Assembly: GCA_049644285.1 (NCBI GenBank)
Contig: JBARRP010000344.1
Span: 1-64,000, forward strand
Source of the DNA: CAVRXT01 sp049644285
GTDB lineage: Bacteria; Acidobacteriota; Terriglobia; Acidiferrales; UBA7541
Direction: 5' to 3'
Length of the DNA stretch: 64,000 nucleotides
Shown: positions 17,012 to 25,266 of the stretch, one piece after another
How the letters are laid out: every line of letters begins with the position of its first letter
Position numbering within the stretch: position 1 is the first letter of the stretch
The notes under the pieces: generated by a model
Databases searched by the model: none
What the model saw: the letters and a program-made list of their open reading frames with translations, nothing else
Told to the model about the DNA's origin: nothing
Made by a program: the position numbers and the translations under genes

Positions 17012-18127
17012 CTACCGCGCGGCAGCTGCGTGACCGTCTTTCAAATCGGAGGCAAGCAAACGATGGAACAGGTGCTCGCCCGCCTCGCGGCGCACCGAAA
17101 GCCGCCCCGCGACGTAGGCGCGTGAGTTGAGGCCGCGCTGCACCGCTTCGCAAATGACGATATCTTCTTCCTGGACACGATGGCTTACCGAAATGCTCTG
17201 CTGGTTGTACTCGATGTCGTCCTTATCGGCGAAATAAAAATCGAAAATGACGAGAGTGCGATCGACGGCTAGGGGGAGGACGAGGTTTGTGTCGAGATAG
17301 CCCTCGTACCAGTTCAGCATGAAGTTCGGATACTGCCAGAAATAGTAGGCCACGTTCCCTTTGCGCGTGGCGCCTACGTCTTTGTCTTCGTTCGAAGCCT
17401 TTACCGGGCTTGATTGGACGCAGAAGCGATCCTGATTCTCGATCGTGTAGTTCACGTATTCGAGGGCGCTGTTCAATCCCTTGTGCATATGCGGGACGTG
17501 GTATCCGCCGTCGAGAAAGTTGTCAACGTACACTTTCCAATTGCATTTCAACTCGTAGGCTCGTCGCTCGAAGAAATGCAGCCCTCCGAAACCCAGCGAC
17601 TTCACACGCTCGACCAGACCCCCGAGGAAATCCTCGAGGGGCGCGGCCTTCGAATCCAAATTGACGAACACGAACTTTTCCCAAGTCGCCATGCGAATCG
17701 GCACAAGCCCGTTCTGCGCGCGATCAAAATTGCAGACGCCTTCAAACTCCGTTACACCTTTCAGATTTCCTTCCAGGCTATAGGTCCAGCCATGGTACGG
17801 GCAACGAAGCTGCGCGGCGTGGCCCTGTGGCTCGTTCATCACCGCCATGGCATGGTGGCGGCAAACGTTGTAGAACGCGCGGAGTTGATTGTCGTTCCCG
17901 CGGACGACCACGATAGGCTCGCCGGCAAGCTCGGCGGTGAAATAGTCGCCAGGCTTTTCGACCTGGTGCAGACGACCGACCATCTGCCAGGTGTGGCCGA
18001 AGACGTTGCGGCGCTCGAGCTGGTCGATGCGCGGGTCCACATACCAGGGAGCTGGAATTGTGTAGGCCTCGGCCAGCGGCGCCGATGTGTTATATGTCGC
18101 CAAGATTTCTTTCAGCGTTTGGTCCAT
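17012..18127 (-). CDS. Rieske non-heme iron oxygenase, alpha subunit (choline-monooxygenase-like)
   Basis: 371 residues. The N-terminal Rieske domain binds a 2Fe-2S cluster through CRHHA (about residue 89) and CPYHGW (about 109). The C-terminal domain holds the mononuclear iron, with VDNFLDGGYHVPHMHKG supplying the His pair and bridging Asp. The overall pattern (WQMVGRLHQVEKPGDYFTAELAGEPIVVVR) fits the group acting on quaternary amines, such as choline, carnitine and glycine-betaine oxygenases, rather than aromatic-ring dioxygenases. A separate reductase is not seen in the window. The neighbouring BHMT-like and PYROXD2-like genes support a methylated-amine substrate. It reads away from the TetR gene upstream. 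Confidence 0.8.
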   Translation of the reverse strand: MDQTLKEILATYNTSAPLAEAYTIPAPWYVDPRIDQLERRNVFGHTWQMVGRLHQVEKPGDYFTAELAGEPIVVVRGNDNQLRAFYNVCRHHAMAVMNEPQGHAAQLRCPYHGWTYSLEGNLKGVTEFEGVCNFDRAQNGLVPIRMATWEKFVFVNLDSKAAPLEDFLGGLVERVKSLGFGGLHFFERRAYELKCNWKVYVDNFLDGGYHVPHMHKGLNSALEYVNYTIENQDRFCVQSSPVKASNEDKDVGATRKGNVAYYFWQYPNFMLNWYEGYLDTNLVLPLAVDRTLVIFDFYFADKDDIEYNQQSISVSHRVQEEDIVICEAVQRGLNSRAYVAGRLSVRREAGEHLFHRLLASDLKDGHAAAAR

Positions 18128-18186
18128 GGCTGCGTGACCTTTCCTGCTCCGCTCTGTTATCAGCTTGTTGAAAAACTATTCGAGCT

Positions 18187-18217
18187 GTCATTCCGAGGAG
18201 TCCGCCGCGGCGGATGA
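18187..18217. repeat. Dispersed palindromic repeat copy
   Basis: GTCATTCCGAGGAGTCC followed by GCCGCGGCGGATGAC, with partly complementary halves. Same type as the units at 16705-16811. Confidence 0.45.
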
Positions 18218-18274
18218 CAACGACGGCGACCTTTTCAGCATCCTGTTAGACCGGCGCGACGTAACGCTCGATTT

Positions 18275-18955
18275 TCATCGCGCGCCGATCGCCCCGTGGA
18301 GCACTTCCAGAAATTGGTTAATGCGGGTCTGGTTCTTTTCCGGCTCGGCCGGATGCGGGAACAGCCCGGGATCGAGCTCCTCCGTCAACAGCGCGTCCTG
18401 AAAACGCTCCATCGTCCAATCAAGGATCGACGCGATCATCGGCGAATCGATATCGGAACGCACCTCACCGCGCGCAATGCCGTAGCGGACAAACGCGGCG
18501 CTGCCGTAGGGATCTTCTTCGGCAAGGAAGCGATTGATTTCGCGCTTCAGGCCCAAGTCCACGCCGTAATTCCCCAGAAGCGCCACGCGATAGGGAATCC
18601 AATCCTCGCGGATCAGATGTTCGGTTCGCGCCAGCCAGTAGCGCAGCACCTCGAAGAAGCCCTTCTCACGCACCCCTGACCGGCAATCGAGGTACGCCGG
18701 GAAGGAGCGCACCGCTTTCTTGTAGGCTTCGAGGAATAAGCCGCTCTTGCTCCCGAAATATTGAAAGATCGAACCCTTGGCGACGCCGAGCTGACTGGAG
18801 AGATCCTCGACGCGCGCAGCATGATAACCGTGCTCGGCGAAATGGCGCAGTGCGGCATCCACGATGCGGGCGCGCTTCGCTTCCAAGCCGCTCCGAGAAT
18901 CGGCACGATGCCCGGGTGTCTTCGGGAAAGCGACCGGTTTGATCCTCACGTGCAT
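18275..18955 (-). CDS. TetR-family transcriptional regulator
   Basis: 226 residues. The N-terminal helix-turn-helix covers about residues 28-75: IVDAALRHFAEHGYHAARVEDLSSQLG then VAKGSIFQYFGSKSGLFLEAY, the classical TetR signature. The C-terminal ligand-binding part is helical and family-specific. It is divergent from the PYROXD2-like oxidoreductase and lies upstream of the Rieske gene, so it probably controls both and responds to their substrate. An inverted repeat TGAC-N5-GTCA in the divergent spacer (19041-19053) is the likely operator. Confidence 0.85.
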   Translation of the reverse strand: MHVRIKPVAFPKTPGHRADSRSGLEAKRARIVDAALRHFAEHGYHAARVEDLSSQLGVAKGSIFQYFGSKSGLFLEAYKKAVRSFPAYLDCRSGVREKGFFEVLRYWLARTEHLIREDWIPYRVALLGNYGVDLGLKREINRFLAEEDPYGSAAFVRYGIARGEVRSDIDSPMIASILDWTMERFQDALLTEELDPGLFPHPAEPEKNQTRINQFLEVLHGAIGAR

Positions 18956-19040
18956 GGGTGGTGACCCTCAGTCATGGAGTGTCCGTTGAATTTGTGCATT
19001 TCGAAGCAATTATGCTATCTATCTCGATTGAATTCTGTCA

Positions 19041-19053
19041 TGACTACTGGTCA
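19041..19053. promoter_or_regulatory. Candidate TetR operator
   Basis: TGACTACTGGTCA, a TGAC/GTCA inverted repeat with a 5-bp spacer, lies 11 bases before the ATG of the oxidoreductase in the 108-bp divergent spacer. The half-site type is common among TetR operators. Binding here would block ribosome or polymerase entry. Confidence 0.45.
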
Positions 19054-19063
19054 AAAGTAAAGC

Positions 19064-20674
19064 ATGATTCCGCTGCCACACAACTCTTACGACGCCATTG
19101 TCGTCGGCGCTGGTCACAACGGCTTGACGGCCGCGGCCTATCTGGGGCGTGCGGGTCTCTCGACGCTTGTGCTCGAGCGACGCGAGATCGTAGGCGGCTG
19201 CTGTGTGACCGAGGAAATCGCTCCTGGCTGCCGCGCGTCCACGACTTCCTACATCGCGAGCATGCTGCGCCCGACGGTGATCCGCGACCTCGATCTCGGC
19301 GCTCATGGCCTCCGCATGGTGCCGTGCGACCCGGCGCTCCTCGTGCCGTTCCCGGATGGCTGCGTGGTTCCGTGGTGGGCCGATCAGGCGCGCACCGTTG
19401 CAGAATTTCGCCGGATTTCGCCCCGCGATGCGGACGCCTTTGTGCGCGTCGACGCGCAGTTGAAAAGACTTGCGCGTTACCTTCAGCCGTTTTTTCTCGA
19501 GGCTCCGCCGGACGTGCATTCCCGCGGAGTTGACGGACTGCTGGAATTTTTCCGCGTCAGCAGGCGCTTCCGCCGGATTTCCGGCGATGAAATCGCGCAA
19601 CTCGTCACCTTCCTTACGGGCAGCCTGGGAAAATTTCTCGATCGGAACTACGAGTGCGAAAGAATCAAGACGATGTTTCTCGCGAACAATGTTTACGGAA
19701 AGCACGGCGGACCATACGACCCGGGCTCAGCGCTCGGCTTGCTCTTTCATTTGTTAAGCGGAGGCGACGGAGAAATCCAGGGATTCTACGGCCATGTCAT
19801 CGGGGGAATGGGCGCGATCACTCAGTCGCTGGCTTCCGCCGCGAGAAAATTCGGAGTCGAGATTCGCACTTCCGCTCCGGTGGCAAAGATCAAGACCCGC
19901 AACGGACAGGGTGTCGTGCTCGAAGACGGCGCCGAAATTCCAGCGCGAGTTGTTTTGTCCAACGCTGATCCGAAGCGGACGTTTCTTCAATTGATGGATT
20001 CGAGCGAGCTGCCTTCCGAGTTTCTCGAAGCCGTTCGCGGAATCAGGATGGCTGGTCCCTGCGCCAAGGTGAATTTGGTCCTGAGCGAGGAGCCGCGCGC
20101 GAAAGGCATACCCGTGGATTGGCCGGCACCGCAGAGATCGCTCTTCACGCTCGTGCCTTCTCTGGAATTCGCCGAGCGCTGCTACGACATTGCAAAATTC
20201 GGTGAGATCCCCGAGGAACTCTGGGTCGATTGTGTCGTGGCCTCGAATGTGGATGAGACGCTCGCGCCCAAGGGCAAGCACATAATGACGTGCTTCGTCC
20301 AGTACGTGCCCTATCGTCTGCGGCAAGGGACATGGGATGAAAAGCGCGGCCTGTTGGGCGACCTCGTCGTGAAGAAGATCGCCGAGTATGCCCCGAATGT
20401 GCCAAATGCGATTCTTGCGCGGCAGGTGCTGACCCCTCTCGATCTCGAACGCATCTACGGCTTGACCGAAGGCAACATTTTCCACGGCGATCTTTCGCTC
20501 GACCAGTTGTTTTTCATGCGACCGGTGGCGGGCTGGGCGCAGTACCGCACACCAGCTCGCGGCGTATACCTCTGCGGGGCCGGGGCGCATCCCGGCGGCG
20601 GAGTAACGGGCGCGCCCGGCTACAACGCCGCGCATCAAGTTCTGCGAGATTTGAAGCGAGGCCGGGTGCACTAG
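19064..20674 (+). CDS. PYROXD2-like FAD-dependent oxidoreductase (phytoene-desaturase fold)
   Basis: 536 residues. YDAIVVGAGHNGLTAAAYLGRAGLSTLVLERRE is the FAD-binding fold, followed by GGCCVTEE, a variant of the usual GGR/GGT motif. RPVAGWAQYRTPARGVYLCGAGAHPGGGVTGAPGYNAA is the C-terminal FAD-contact region of carotenoid-desaturase-type flavoproteins. The closest type is the PYROXD2 group, for which no bacterial substrate is established. It starts 108 bases from the TetR gene on the opposite strand and is followed by the BHMT-like gene, so a role in oxidising a methylated amine or a linked intermediate is inferred. Confidence 0.8.
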   Translation: MIPLPHNSYDAIVVGAGHNGLTAAAYLGRAGLSTLVLERREIVGGCCVTEEIAPGCRASTTSYIASMLRPTVIRDLDLGAHGLRMVPCDPALLVPFPDGCVVPWWADQARTVAEFRRISPRDADAFVRVDAQLKRLARYLQPFFLEAPPDVHSRGVDGLLEFFRVSRRFRRISGDEIAQLVTFLTGSLGKFLDRNYECERIKTMFLANNVYGKHGGPYDPGSALGLLFHLLSGGDGEIQGFYGHVIGGMGAITQSLASAARKFGVEIRTSAPVAKIKTRNGQGVVLEDGAEIPARVVLSNADPKRTFLQLMDSSELPSEFLEAVRGIRMAGPCAKVNLVLSEEPRAKGIPVDWPAPQRSLFTLVPSLEFAERCYDIAKFGEIPEELWVDCVVASNVDETLAPKGKHIMTCFVQYVPYRLRQGTWDEKRGLLGDLVVKKIAEYAPNVPNAILARQVLTPLDLERIYGLTEGNIFHGDLSLDQLFFMRPVAGWAQYRTPARGVYLCGAGAHPGGGVTGAPGYNAAHQVLRDLKRGRVH

Positions 20675-20764
20675 AACGAAGGTCGAACCGGGCCGATGCA
20701 CATGTAGCGGCCGCCTCCAGGCGGGTGTCGCGATCGAGGACTCGGGTCAAAATGAGGAGACACA

Positions 20765-21748
20765 ATGAAGAAGAAGGGCATCCTTGAAAAACTTTCGGAG
20801 GGCGTTGTCCTGGGCGATGGCGGCTATCTGCTCGAACTCGAAAAGCGGGGCTGGGTGCGGGCCGGACCGTTCACGCCGGAAGTGGCGCTGACGAATCCGG
20901 AGGCGTTGCGGCAATTGCACATCGAATTCCGCGAGGCGGGTGCCGAAGTGCTTCAGGCGCTTACCTTCTACGCCAGCCGGGATAAGCTTGCAACGGTCGG
21001 CCTGGAGAATTCGCTCGAAGCCTTGAATCGCGCTGCCGTTCGCATTGCCAAGGAAGTTGCAGGAGACCGCTGCCTGGTCGCAGGCAACCTGAGCCTGACG
21101 TGGATGTACGAACCGGACGGTGAATCGTCGACGAATCGCGTCCGGCGGTTGTTCGACGAACAGCTCGAGGCGCAAGTGGACGAAGGAGTGGACTTCATTA
21201 TCGGCGAAACTTTTTCGTGGCTCGGCGAGGCTCTTCTCGCGGTCGAGTGCACCAAAGCAACGAAGCTGCCCACGATGGTGACCATGTCCTTCGAAAACGA
21301 GGATGTCACGCCCGAGGGAAAGACCCCCGGCGAATGCGCCCGCGCGCTCGCTGATGCCGGGGCCGATATCGTCGGCGTGAACTGTCTGCGCAGTCCGGAG
21401 CACTCTTTGCCGCTCGTTGTGGAAATGCGCCGCGCCGTCTCGGGCTATATCGCGTGCCAGCCGGTGGCTTTCCGCACCACCGACAAAAACCGCGATTTCA
21501 CCAGCCTGCCCGCGTTTCCCCTGGAACTCGAACCGCTACAGCTCAGCCGCCGGGAAATGGCCGACTACGCAGTGAAGGCTCGCGATCTCGGCGTCAATTT
21601 CATCGGTGCGTGCTGCGGTGCTGTTGCATCACACATTCGCGAAATGGCGCGCGCGCTAGGCAAATTGCCGGCGGACGAGCGCGTCTGGAAGAAGGGCGGC
21701 GAGCGGCCGATGTCCGCTTACGAATATTACGGCCACGATCAGAGATAG
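20765..21748 (+). CDS. Homocysteine S-methyltransferase-family protein, betaine-type
   Basis: 327 residues of the zinc-dependent methyltransferase barrel. It starts with VVLGDGGYLLELEKRG; the zinc ligands are the Cys of VGVNCL (about 217) and the Cys pair of IGACCG (about 299-300), as in BHMT. FITGETF-like GETFSWLGEAL is present in the middle. The enzyme moves a methyl group from a betaine-type donor to homocysteine, giving methionine. A clear ribosome site (GAGGAGA) precedes the ATG. With the Rieske oxygenase and the PYROXD2-like flavoprotein it makes a set that could use the methyl groups of a quaternary amine. The donor may not be glycine betaine itself. Confidence 0.75.
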   Translation: MKKKGILEKLSEGVVLGDGGYLLELEKRGWVRAGPFTPEVALTNPEALRQLHIEFREAGAEVLQALTFYASRDKLATVGLENSLEALNRAAVRIAKEVAGDRCLVAGNLSLTWMYEPDGESSTNRVRRLFDEQLEAQVDEGVDFIIGETFSWLGEALLAVECTKATKLPTMVTMSFENEDVTPEGKTPGECARALADAGADIVGVNCLRSPEHSLPLVVEMRRAVSGYIACQPVAFRTTDKNRDFTSLPAFPLELEPLQLSRREMADYAVKARDLGVNFIGACCGAVASHIREMARALGKLPADERVWKKGGERPMSAYEYYGHDQR

Positions 21749-21980
21749 TTGTTTCGGCTTCGGATGGCGTCGCCGGGGCGTCCTGGAAGACCCTTGGCTC
21801 TCCGGGACCCTTGGTTCTATCCTCGGTGTGGGCAGTCTCTGAATCCAGCGGGACCAACTTGTAGCTCCGCGGTCCCGGTGGCACCATAGCGAATCGAACG
21901 AAACGATCCTGCCGACCGGGAGCCGCCAAGCGCTCCGGGTGAACTGGCATGCACCGGCTCAAGAGTGCAAGTAGACGCCG

Positions 21981-23153
21981 ATGAAAATCCTGATTTACGT
22001 CCACAGTTGGGCGCCTCACATCGGGGGGGTTGAAACAATCACGCGCGAACTGGCAGAGGGGCTGACCCGTCCGCCGAAAGACGGCGATTCCATGCAAGTG
22101 ACATTGGCGACGCAAACTCCAGCCGGCACAATGGACGATGCCTCGTGGCCTTTCCGCGTGGTCCGGCAGCCGGGTTTGGTGGAACTTTTGCGGCTGATGC
22201 GCGACGCCGATGTGATCCACGTGGCTGGGCCTGCTCTCGCTCCTCTGATATTGGGGCTTCTGCTGCGAAAGCCCCTGGTCGTAGAGCACCACGGATTTCA
22301 ATCCACATGCCCCAACGGCCAATTGCTCTACGAGCCCACCCGTTCGCCGTGCCCGGGCCACTTCATGGCCAAACGTTACCGGGAATGCCTACGCTGCAAT
22401 GCCGCTACCGGCCGGGGAACGAGCTGGAAAATGTGGACGCTTACTTTCGCGCGCCGATGGCTATGCAAAGCCGTCTCGGCCAACATCACTCCGACGGCTT
22501 GGCTCGAAGAACAGCTGAAATTGCCTCGAACGACAACAATTCACCACGGGCTTTCCGCCGGCGTAGGCAACCAAGGCGTTCTTGTGAAAGACCGCCAGCC
22601 TGGGATCATCAATTTCACGTTCCAGGGCCGTCTTGTCAGCACCAAGGGCGCTCAAGTGATCCTGGCGGCTGCCGGGCGGCTGAAATCGCAGAGACTTCCG
22701 TTTCATCTGAATTTGATTGGCGATGGACCGAACCGGCGGAATCTCGAATCGCTCGCGCATGAATTCCAGATCCACGATGTCGTTCGATTTCTCGGCTACC
22801 GTTCTGGACAAGAGCTCGAGGCGGCGCTCGCGGAGGCCGACGCGATGCTCATGCCGTCTCTGGGCGGTGAAGTCTTCGGACTCGTTGCGTTGGAAAGCAT
22901 GCTGCGAGGCAAGCTGGTTGTCGTTTCCGACATCGGCGCACTGACTGAAGTGGTTGGTGATGCGGGCATGGTTTGCTCAACCGGAGACGTCGATGCTTGG
23001 GCGACCTGCATGGCGAAACTGATACAAAACCCCGCACTCTGCTCCGAACTGGGAGGCAAGGCGCGCGAGCGTGCCTTGAAATTCTTTTCCGAAGACACGA
23101 TGATTCACGAGCACCTAAGAATGTATGAACGAGGGATCACACGAAGCCGATGA
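21981..23153 (+). CDS. Family 4 glycosyltransferase
   Basis: 390 residues of the GT-B fold. The N-terminus has YVHSWAPHIGGVETITRELAEGL, the acceptor-side Gly loop of GT4 enzymes; the C-terminal half has FQGRLVSTKGAQVILAAAGRL and VFGLVALESMLRGKLVVVSDIGALTEVVGDAG, the EX7E-type nucleotide-sugar site (VFGLVALE). A Cys-rich insert (STCPNGQLLY, SPCPGHF, YRECLRCNA) follows HHGF, as in some GT4 proteins. It transfers a sugar in surface glycan assembly; sugar and acceptor are unknown. The next gene overlaps by 4 nt and encodes a second transferase, so both act in one glycan pathway. Confidence 0.8.
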   Translation: MKILIYVHSWAPHIGGVETITRELAEGLTRPPKDGDSMQVTLATQTPAGTMDDASWPFRVVRQPGLVELLRLMRDADVIHVAGPALAPLILGLLLRKPLVVEHHGFQSTCPNGQLLYEPTRSPCPGHFMAKRYRECLRCNAATGRGTSWKMWTLTFARRWLCKAVSANITPTAWLEEQLKLPRTTTIHHGLSAGVGNQGVLVKDRQPGIINFTFQGRLVSTKGAQVILAAAGRLKSQRLPFHLNLIGDGPNRRNLESLAHEFQIHDVVRFLGYRSGQELEAALAEADAMLMPSLGGEVFGLVALESMLRGKLVVVSDIGALTEVVGDAGMVCSTGDVDAWATCMAKLIQNPALCSELGGKARERALKFFSEDTMIHEHLRMYERGITRSR

Positions 23154-23989
23154 TTCCAACCGAGCCGACAGCTCAAGCCCCTGCGCCTGTCGACATCGTC
23201 ATACCGGTCTACAACGAGCGCCCGGACGCGATCGAAGCCACGTTGGACGCGTGCCTCAATCAAACCTATTCTGCCTCGCGCATTTTTCTAGTCGACGACG
23301 GCTCTTCTGTTCCCGTGTCTATTTCCCGGCGAATTGAAATCACGGGTCGAGTTGAGTTGATACGATTGCCCCAAAATGGCGGCATCTCGAAAGCGCGCAA
23401 CATCGGAATTGCAAAGTCTGACGCAGCGCTGATCGCTTGCGTGAATTCGGAGATCTTACCTGCTCCGGATTGGGTAGCGACCTGTGCCAGCCATCTTCTG
23501 GAGCATCCCCGGGTCGGCCTCTGCTACACACGAATGGTCCCCCACCGTCCACAGCGCCTTCTTACGCGCTGGCGGATGCGTTTCCAAGAACCAAAGTTCG
23601 GGGACACAACAAAGCAGGTTCCTTTTGCGCCTGGCCACGCCATCATGGCGAGGTGCGAGGCGCTTGATCGAGTTGGCGGCTTCACGGTTGGGATGCGATG
23701 CGACGAAGATTCGGACATCTGCCTGCGGATCGCCAAAGCGGGATGGGAAACACACTACATTGCAGCAAGCCGCTGTGTCTCAATTCAAGACGACAGCTTG
23801 AATGTGCTGGCCAAGAAAGAGCTCACCCGGAGCGATTGGGAGTCGCCTGAGGACTACCCGCACGGGCGGTTCCTATTGCATCGAACGAAATGGACAACCG
23901 TGCGGATGGCGCGCAATTTAGTGAAGGGCCGGCTCTACTCTGCCGGTGGATCTGGCTGTTTCCATCACTGCATTCAAAATTGCGACTGA
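23150..23989 (+). CDS. Family 2 glycosyltransferase
   Basis: 279 residues of the GT-A fold: VDIVIPVYNERPDAIEATLDACLNQT at the start, FLVDDGSS with the first Asp pair, and PQNGGISKARNIGIAKSDAALIACVNSE in the middle. At the position of the usual metal-binding DxD the sequence reads NSE, so metal binding may be altered. The ED-type motif further on (MRCDEDSDICLRIAKAGW) supplies the catalytic base. The ATG overlaps the stop of the GT4 gene. The substrate is unknown. The C-terminus (CFHHCIQNCD) is Cys/His-rich and unusual; a frameshift near the end cannot be excluded. Confidence 0.75.
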   Translation: MIPTEPTAQAPAPVDIVIPVYNERPDAIEATLDACLNQTYSASRIFLVDDGSSVPVSISRRIEITGRVELIRLPQNGGISKARNIGIAKSDAALIACVNSEILPAPDWVATCASHLLEHPRVGLCYTRMVPHRPQRLLTRWRMRFQEPKFGDTTKQVPFAPGHAIMARCEALDRVGGFTVGMRCDEDSDICLRIAKAGWETHYIAASRCVSIQDDSLNVLAKKELTRSDWESPEDYPHGRFLLHRTKWTTVRMARNLVKGRLYSAGGSGCFHHCIQNCD

Positions 23990-24129
23990 ACGCACTCGAA
24001 CCGCTCGGGGAAAGTGATGTTGTTCCCAGCCCGGCGGGACAGCGTCATCCGAGTACACGAACTTTCAGGACATTCCGAAGGAAAGGCGATCAAGGCAAGA
24101 ATCCCCGTTGACGTTGCAAGCCGCCGAGC

Positions 24130-25245
24130 CTAGCGCGGTTTCCCTTGAAGATCACGATAGCCGGGAATCCCCAAGACGCCTTCGGCTTGCGTGATGGCTC
24201 GCACGATGGCTTGCACCATCGCGACCGCGGCGATCGCACCTACCGCTCCCACCGAGACCTTCGCTTTAAAGGTGCCCGTGGCCAGGGCAAAGATCGTGTC
24301 GCCATCGAATGGCGTGTGAACCGGATTGATCGTGCGCGCCAGACCGTCGTGCGCCATCTGCGCCATTTTCGTGGCCTCATCTTTGTTCAACGGCGCATTG
24401 GTCGCCACCACTCCAATGGTCGAGTTGGAAGGCGGCGCAGCAGGAAGCAGCGCGCCGTAGCCGGAAAGAATTTTGTTCATGGTGTTGGCGAAGCCCTCTC
24501 CGTCCAGTGAGCGCGCCCCGGCAAGAATCTTTTCCGTTCCCGGTTCGTAAACGTCTCCGGCGGCATTGACAGCCGCGAGCGCCGCGACAACGAGCCCCGT
24601 GTCGCCGGCGCGAATGCTGGCCGTTCCCAGCCCGCCCTTCATGGCGAATTGCGGGCCAAACAATTTCCCAACGGTTGCTCCGGCTCCTGCACCCACGTTG
24701 CCCTCCGCCACTTTTTGCGAAGTGGCGGCTACGCAGGCCTGGTAACCTGATTCCGCCGTCGGCCGGATTTTCCCGTCGCCAACGGTGAGATCGAAGAGAA
24801 TGGCGGCTGGAACGATGGGGACCACTTGCGGCCCGAGGCGGAAACCGATGCCGCGCTCGTCGAGATAGCGCATCACACCCGACGCCGTATCCAGTCCAAA
24901 TGCGCTGCCCCCGGAGAGCACAATCGCGTAAACCTGCTGAACCATGTTAATGGGGTTCAGCAAATCCGTTTCGCGAGTCCCTGGAGCGCCCCCGCGCACA
25001 TCAACGCCGGCCACCGCGCCCTTCTCGCAGAGGACCACCGTGCATCCGGTCGGGCGCCGCTTCTCGGTGAAGTGACCCACTTTCAGCCCTTCGACGTCGG
25101 TGAGCCCGCCATGCATCGAGCTATCCGGCTGGTCCGACTCGCGCAAGTCCCGGCGAGAGTCTTCTGCTGCGGCCCATGAAAAGCCGGAAAGCGCCATGCC
25201 TCCCGCAGCGGCCAACACGTTCCGATTGAACTCGCGTCGATTCAT
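24130..25245 (-). CDS. Tat-exported P1-family (DmpA-type) aminopeptidase
   Basis: 371 residues from ATG 25245, chosen for its GGAGG site. The start has a twin-arginine signal (MNRREFNRNVLAAAGGMALSG). The body is a P1/S58 peptidase: LTDVEGLKVGHFT, GCTVVLCEKGAVAGVDVRGGAPGTRETDLL, IVLSGGSAFGLDTASGVM, GAGAGATVGK. Autoprocessing in this family happens before a Ser or Thr; here SNSTIGVVATNA is the expected site. DmpA and BapA remove N-terminal D- or beta-amino acids from peptides. It follows the sodium symporter gene by 21 bases on the same strand, so the product may be taken up by that transporter. Confidence 0.85.
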   Translation of the reverse strand: MNRREFNRNVLAAAGGMALSGFSWAAAEDSRRDLRESDQPDSSMHGGLTDVEGLKVGHFTEKRRPTGCTVVLCEKGAVAGVDVRGGAPGTRETDLLNPINMVQQVYAIVLSGGSAFGLDTASGVMRYLDERGIGFRLGPQVVPIVPAAILFDLTVGDGKIRPTAESGYQACVAATSQKVAEGNVGAGAGATVGKLFGPQFAMKGGLGTASIRAGDTGLVVAALAAVNAAGDVYEPGTEKILAGARSLDGEGFANTMNKILSGYGALLPAAPPSNSTIGVVATNAPLNKDEATKMAQMAHDGLARTINPVHTPFDGDTIFALATGTFKAKVSVGAVGAIAAVAMVQAIVRAITQAEGVLGIPGYRDLQGKPR

Positions 25246-25266
25246 GGGTTCCTCCAAAAGAATGTG

